The notes beneath the pieces are model-generated. The model made no database searches. It saw nothing but the letters and a program-made list of their open reading frames with translations, and was not told where the DNA came from. The translations under genes and the position numbers were made by a program. A stretch of 64,000 nt of DNA from Marinifilum_A sediminis (lineage in GTDB: Bacteria > Bacteroidota > Bacteroidia > Bacteroidales > Marinifilaceae). Location: assembly GCA_947496465.1 (NCBI GenBank), contig CANMCX010000015.1, positions 1-64,000 on the forward strand, read 5' to 3'. Positions 60,036 to 64,000 of the stretch are shown here, piece after piece (positions within the stretch are counted from its first letter, which is position 1; each line of letters starts with the position of its first letter).

Positions 60036-61244
60036 CTATTTCAACTCACTCACAATTCTTTGAGTATCAGAAGCAATAACCAACTCTTCGTTCGTAGTTA
60101 CTACCATTGCTTTAACTTTTGAACCTTCCTTAGAAATAACCATGTCTTTACCACGTAAACCATCGTTAACTTCAGTATCAAAATCAAGTCCTAAGTATCC
60201 GAAATCTTTTGCAATCTTCTCACGAGAAACTGAATCATTTTCACCAATACCACCTGTAAAGATAACCAAATCAACACCGCCCATTGAAGCAGAGTAGGAT
60301 CCAACAAATCTCTTTACACGGTATGCGAACATATCCAATGCCAATTGAGCTCTTTCGTTACCACCTTCAGCAGCAATTTCCAAATCTCTCATATCAGAAG
60401 AAATACCAGAAATACCAGCTAAACCTGATTGCTTGTTAATCAATTTATTTGTCTCCTCGATTGAAAGGTTTTTCTTCTCAGCAATATAAAGAAGAGCGCC
60501 CAAGTCAAGGTTACCGGTACGAGTACCCATCAACAAACCTTCGTTTGGAGTAAAACCCATTGAAGTTTCGATAGACTTACCACCATCAACAGCACAAACA
60601 GAAGCACCGTTTCCTAAATGACAGCTAACAATCTTCTTATCTTCGATATTCCATCCTAGCAATTCACATGCTTTATTAGCAACAAATTTGTGAGATGTTC
60701 CGTGGAAACCATACTTACGAACTCTGTATTTCTCATAGCAATCGTATGGCAATCCGTACATGAACGCCTCAGCAGGAAGAGTTTGGTGGAATGACGTATC
60801 GAAAACTGCAACTTGCTTCAATCCTGGCAATAGCTTTTCGATAGATAAAATTCCCTCTAAGTTTGCAGGATTGTGAAGTGGAGCCAATTCGCAACAAGCA
60901 GCAATGTTCTCTTTTGCTTTCTCGTCGATCAATGCGCTATCCTTAAAGAACTCACCACCATGAGCCACACGGTGACCAGCTGCATTAATTTCTTTCAAAT
61001 CGGCAATTACGCCATGCTCAGGATTTACCAATGCCTCCAATACCAAATTGATACCTACGCTATGATTTGGAATATCCTGCACCAATTCAAATTTTGCTTT
61101 CCCCTCTGGTTTGTGAGTCAATACACCTTCTTTAAGACCAATTCTCTCAACAAGACCTTTTGCCAACAATGTAGCTTCCTCACCCATGCTTAACAACTGA
61201 TACTTTAAGGAAGAGCTACCACAATTAAAAACTAGAACGTTCAT
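60036..61244 (-). CDS. ackA: Acetate kinase
   Basis: Converts acetyl phosphate and ADP to acetate and ATP, the last step of mixed-acid fermentation with Pta. 402 residues. Motifs: NCGSSSLKYQ at the N-terminus, HRVAHGGE, FDTSFHQTLP, RYGFHGTSH-like KYGFHGTSHKF, CHLGNGASVCAV, TRTGNLD and VIFTGGIGEND, all of the ASKHA fold. It starts 36 bases after the pta stop, so pta-ackA form the usual operon, ended by the terminator at 59983. Confidence 0.97.
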   Translation of the reverse strand: MNVLVFNCGSSSLKYQLLSMGEEATLLAKGLVERIGLKEGVLTHKPEGKAKFELVQDIPNHSVGINLVLEALVNPEHGVIADLKEINAAGHRVAHGGEFFKDSALIDEKAKENIAACCELAPLHNPANLEGILSIEKLLPGLKQVAVFDTSFHQTLPAEAFMYGLPYDCYEKYRVRKYGFHGTSHKFVANKACELLGWNIEDKKIVSCHLGNGASVCAVDGGKSIETSMGFTPNEGLLMGTRTGNLDLGALLYIAEKKNLSIEETNKLINKQSGLAGISGISSDMRDLEIAAEGGNERAQLALDMFAYRVKRFVGSYSASMGGVDLVIFTGGIGENDSVSREKIAKDFGYLGLDFDTEVNDGLRGKDMVISKEGSKVKAMVVTTNEELVIASDTQRIVSELK

Positions 61245-61280
61245 CGTTATTTTTGTTTATTATTTAGTTTTGATTTTTTC

Positions 61281-62282
61281 TTACATACCTGCAGCTTGGT
61301 TTGCCGTAATTGCAACCAAGTTTACAATATCACTTACAGAACAACCTCTTGACAAATCGTTAATTGGAGCAGCCATACCCTGTAATACAGGACCTACAGC
61401 TTCAGCACCAGCCAAACGTTGTACCAATTTGTATGAAATGTTACCTACCTCTAAAGTTGGGAATACCAATACGTTTGCTTTACCTGCAACCTCACTGTTA
61501 GGAGCTTTTTTAGCACCAATTGCCTCAACAATTGCTGCATCTGCTTGCATTTCACCATCAATTTGAAATTCAGGAGCCATTTCTTTAGCTAAACGAGTTG
61601 CTTCAACAACTTTATCAACCATTTCGTGTTTTCCCGATCCCATTGTTGAGAAGCTAAGCATTGCAACTCTAGGTTCCATTTCAGCAATTGCCTTAGTTGT
61701 TTTTGCTGTAGCAACTGCAATCTCAGCCAACTCGCTAGCTGTTGGGTTTGGATGAACAGCACAGTCAGCAAATACCATCATACCATCGTTACCATAGTTC
61801 TTATCTTTCAAAATCATAATGAAAGCACCAGAAACTACAGAAATACCAGGCATTGTTTTCACAATCTGAAATGCTGGACGTAATACATCACCGGTAGCAT
61901 TTAATGCTCCTGCAACTTCACCATCAGCATCACCTGCTTTAATCATTAAGGTTGCCAAATAAAGAGGATCCTGGATTACTTCCATTGCCTTCTCCATTGT
62001 CATTCCCTTCTTCTTTCTTAATTCAACCAAAATTTCAGCATACGCTTCCATTTTGTCATGACTTTTAGGATCGACAATTGTTGCTTTGTCAATATTTTTC
62101 AATCCTAAACGAGTAGCTTCACTCTTAACTTCTTCTGGAGCTCCAATTAAAATAATTTGAGCAATTCCTTCTTCTAAAAGAATATCAGTCGCTTGTAAAG
62201 TTCTCTCCTCTGTTCCTTCTGGAAGAACAATAGTTTTGTTGTGCAATTTGGCGTTCGCCTTAATTTTCTGCAATAAGTCCAT
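61281..62282 (-). CDS. pta: Phosphate acetyltransferase (short form)
   Basis: Makes acetyl phosphate from acetyl-CoA and phosphate. 333 residues, the single catalytic domain without the N-terminal DRTGG region of longer Pta. Landmarks: IVLPEGTEERTLQAT, LATLMIKAGDADGEVAGALNATGDVLRP, MVFADCAVHPNPTASELAEIA, RVAMLSFSTMGSGKH and PNSEVAGKANVLVFPTLEVGNISYKLV. It starts just 41 bases downstream of a TAAATTTG -7 box and is followed by ackA. Confidence 0.96.
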   Translation of the reverse strand: MDLLQKIKANAKLHNKTIVLPEGTEERTLQATDILLEEGIAQIILIGAPEEVKSEATRLGLKNIDKATIVDPKSHDKMEAYAEILVELRKKKGMTMEKAMEVIQDPLYLATLMIKAGDADGEVAGALNATGDVLRPAFQIVKTMPGISVVSGAFIMILKDKNYGNDGMMVFADCAVHPNPTASELAEIAVATAKTTKAIAEMEPRVAMLSFSTMGSGKHEMVDKVVEATRLAKEMAPEFQIDGEMQADAAIVEAIGAKKAPNSEVAGKANVLVFPTLEVGNISYKLVQRLAGAEAVGPVLQGMAAPINDLSRGCSVSDIVNLVAITANQAAGM

Positions 62283-62501
62283 TGGTGGTCAATATATTAA
62301 TCCGTTTTGTAATCTCGACATTGCAAATTTAGGAATAAAACGTAAACTTTAGATTTCTAAATTCATAATTTTTGTCAGTTTTTAGGTCAAACAATTAATA
62401 AATATTCATTCTTGATAAGATTAAATATTAAAATAAAAATGTAATTTCATTTGATGTAAAACTAAATCACACACATACACTCAAAAACACAGCAATTACA
62501 T
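62283..62501. other. Divergent promoter region between pta and the FAD oxidase
   Basis: AT-rich, no gene. Contains the pta -7 box at 62324-62331. I saw no convincing promoter for the plus-strand gene. Confidence 0.45.
62324..62331 (-). promoter_or_regulatory. -7 box TAAATTTG of pta-ackA
   Basis: Reads TAAATTTGCAA on the minus strand, as before the M43 metalloprotease gene. Predicted transcript start lies about 35 bases before the pta ATG. Confidence 0.5.
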
Positions 62502-64000
62502 ATGAACTCGTCCAATTTAAATGATAAATTTCAGCAATTACAAAATCGAATCTCTGGTGAAGTATTAAGGGATCAGAGCAGCAGGTTAATTTACTCAACG
62601 GATGCTTCAGCTTATAAAGTGATGCCTTTAGCTGTTGTATATCCTAAAGATGAGTCCGATATTAAGCATTTAATTCAATTTGCTAACAAGGAAAAGTTAT
62701 CGTTGATTCCAAGAGCTGCGGGAACTTCACTTGCCGGACAAGTTGTAGGAAATGGAATTGTAGTTGATATCTCGAAGTATTTTACCAATATCATTGAATT
62801 AAATACCGAAGAAAAATGGGTTAGAGTTCAACCTGGAGTAATTTTAGATGAGCTCAATCTTTATTTAAAGGAGTACAATCTATTTTTTGGACCTGAGACC
62901 TCAACAAGTGGAAGATGTATGTTAGGTGGAATGCTTGGAAACAATTCCTGTGGTTCTCATTCTATAATATATGGTAGTACGCGTGATCATACGCAGGAAG
63001 TAACAGCCTATTTAAGTGATGGATCAAAAACGGTTTTTAGTCCTTTAAACAATGAGGAATTTGCACTAAAGTGTAATGCAAAATCAGGAATTGAAGCAAA
63101 TGTCTACAATAATATAAGAGATTTACTTTCAAATAAGGATAATCAGGAAGCCATACGAAAAGAATATCCTGATCCAGCAATTAAAAGAAGAAATACAGGA
63201 TATGCCATTGATCTTTTATTGGAATCAGAACCATTTACTCCCAATACCGAAGATTTTAATTTTAGTAAATTATTGGCAGGATCAGAAGGAACTTTGGCAT
63301 TCACTACCGAAATTAAATTGAACCTTGTACCGGCTCCACCTAAAGAGAAAGCATTGATTTGTGCTCATTTTGAAAGTTTAGAAGAATCCATAAAAGGCAA
63401 TCTTATAGCTTTAAAATACAAACCTGGTGCAGTGGAATTAATGGATGATCAAATCCTAAAACTAACCGAAGGCAATATCACACAAGCAAAAAACAGGTTC
63501 TTTTTAAAGGATAAGCCAGGCGCACTACTTATTATTGAGTTTGCAAGAGAAAGTATGGATGAAATTGAATCCATTGCAAATAAAATGGAAACCGAATTTA
63601 AAAGTAACAATTTGGGTTATCATTTTCCTCTTGTCACAGGATCAGAGAACATAGCCAGAGTTTGGGATTTGCGAAAGTCAGCATTGGGAGTTCTCTCTAA
63701 CATGCAAGGAGATGCCAAACCAGTTTCCTTAATAGAAGATACTTCGGTTACCCCTGAGGTTTTATACGATTATATTACTGATTTTAAGGAATTGATGAAA
63801 AAGCATGAAATAAGTTGCGTCTTTCATGCTCACATTGGTAGTGGTGAAATTCATTTACGACCCGTTTTAAATTTAAAGGATAAGATCGATCAGGAAAAAT
63901 TTCATGCAATTGGTTTGGATTCAGCCAAATTAGTAAAGAAATACAAAGGCTCTTTAAGTGGTGAACATGGCGATGGAAGATTACGCGGTGAATTCATTCC
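62502..64000 (+). CDS. FAD-binding oxidase, D-lactate-dehydrogenase/GlcD-like (partial, runs off the window)
   Basis: The first 499 codons are visible and the gene continues beyond base 64000. The start is the ATG at 62502. A PCMH-type FAD-binding domain is clear: PRAAGTSLAGQVVGNGIVVDIS (about 76-97), VRVQPGVILDELN, FFGPETSTSGRCMLGGMLGNNSCGSHS, and LAGSEGTLAFTTEIKLNL. The FAD-linked oxidase C-terminal domain follows, with FHAHIGSGEIHLRP and GSLSGEHGDGRLRGEF near the end. Such proteins of the YdiJ/Dld type often carry a C-terminal Fe-S region and oxidise 2-hydroxyacids such as D-lactate, passing electrons to quinone. Next to pta-ackA it fits fermentation or lactate use. Confidence 0.88.
   Translation, partial: MNSSNLNDKFQQLQNRISGEVLRDQSSRLIYSTDASAYKVMPLAVVYPKDESDIKHLIQFANKEKLSLIPRAAGTSLAGQVVGNGIVVDISKYFTNIIELNTEEKWVRVQPGVILDELNLYLKEYNLFFGPETSTSGRCMLGGMLGNNSCGSHSIIYGSTRDHTQEVTAYLSDGSKTVFSPLNNEEFALKCNAKSGIEANVYNNIRDLLSNKDNQEAIRKEYPDPAIKRRNTGYAIDLLLESEPFTPNTEDFNFSKLLAGSEGTLAFTTEIKLNLVPAPPKEKALICAHFESLEESIKGNLIALKYKPGAVELMDDQILKLTEGNITQAKNRFFLKDKPGALLIIEFARESMDEIESIANKMETEFKSNNLGYHFPLVTGSENIARVWDLRKSALGVLSNMQGDAKPVSLIEDTSVTPEVLYDYITDFKELMKKHEISCVFHAHIGSGEIHLRPVLNLKDKIDQEKFHAIGLDSAKLVKKYKGSLSGEHGDGRLRGEFI

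Noticed and set aside
61270..61566. Plus-strand frame antisense to pta
   Set aside because: A shadow of the pta coding pattern, without known motifs.

Overview
The window looks like chromosome of a low-GC marine Bacteroidota, probably order Marinilabiliales/Bacteroidales (a Marinifilaceae-like relative is my guess, not proven). Reasons: TonB receptor with carboxypeptidase-like N-terminus plus DUF4249 lipoprotein, DUF3667 protein, FISUMP lipoprotein, a two-component-propeller sensor kinase, short Pta, and -7 boxes of the TAnnTTTG type in front of several genes. Shine-Dalgarno sequences are weak or absent. No rRNA, tRNA, CRISPR array, insertion sequence or integrase gene was seen.

Layout. 1-3300: small orphan genes separated by palindromic, attC-like elements and a dispersed hairpin-rich repeat. 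3353-6270: a site-2-protease-like protein without its zinc motifs, an SH3b membrane protein, and a decayed intergenic stretch. 6274-8508: katG. 8570-11600: M23 peptidase, FISUMP lipoprotein, a polysaccharide-deacetylase pseudogene and a structured non-coding block. 11917-21132: housekeeping and envelope genes (lgt, methyltransferase, TlpA-like thioredoxin, RlhA-like U32 protein, DPP-like S9 peptidase, L,D-transpeptidase). 21180-23615 (minus): M43 metalloprotease lipoprotein and DAHP synthase. 23876-28453: membrane AraC regulator followed by a TonB receptor/DUF4249 pair. 28733-30677: rsgA, a small lipoprotein and a Lys/Glu-rich secreted protein. 30706-36028 (minus): porin plus BCCT transporter flanked by two paralogous FAD oxidoreductases. 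36166-38807: trhO, a GNAT acetyltransferase and a dihydrouridine synthase.

38908-44734 is the most unusual part: a 9-unit 21-bp minisatellite, then a run of five short genes, each followed (except the last) by a copy of a ~135-bp element. In four successive units the 9-10 bases at the start of the unit are the reverse complement of the bases at its end, as in integron gene cassettes. The same rule, and a shared 16-base boundary, is found at the left edge of the window 40 kb away. I read both as integrase-less cassette clusters (CALIN-like); that is an inference.

44823-53332: a channel-like protein, several unknown proteins, an S41 peptidase, two RDD proteins, an AhpD-like protein and two tandem beta-barrel proteins. 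53377-62282 (minus): radical SAM/twitch protein, two phosphate-butyryltransferase-like genes without a butyrate kinase, a large sensor kinase, ackA and pta. A D-lactate-dehydrogenase-like FAD oxidase starts at 62502 and runs off the window.
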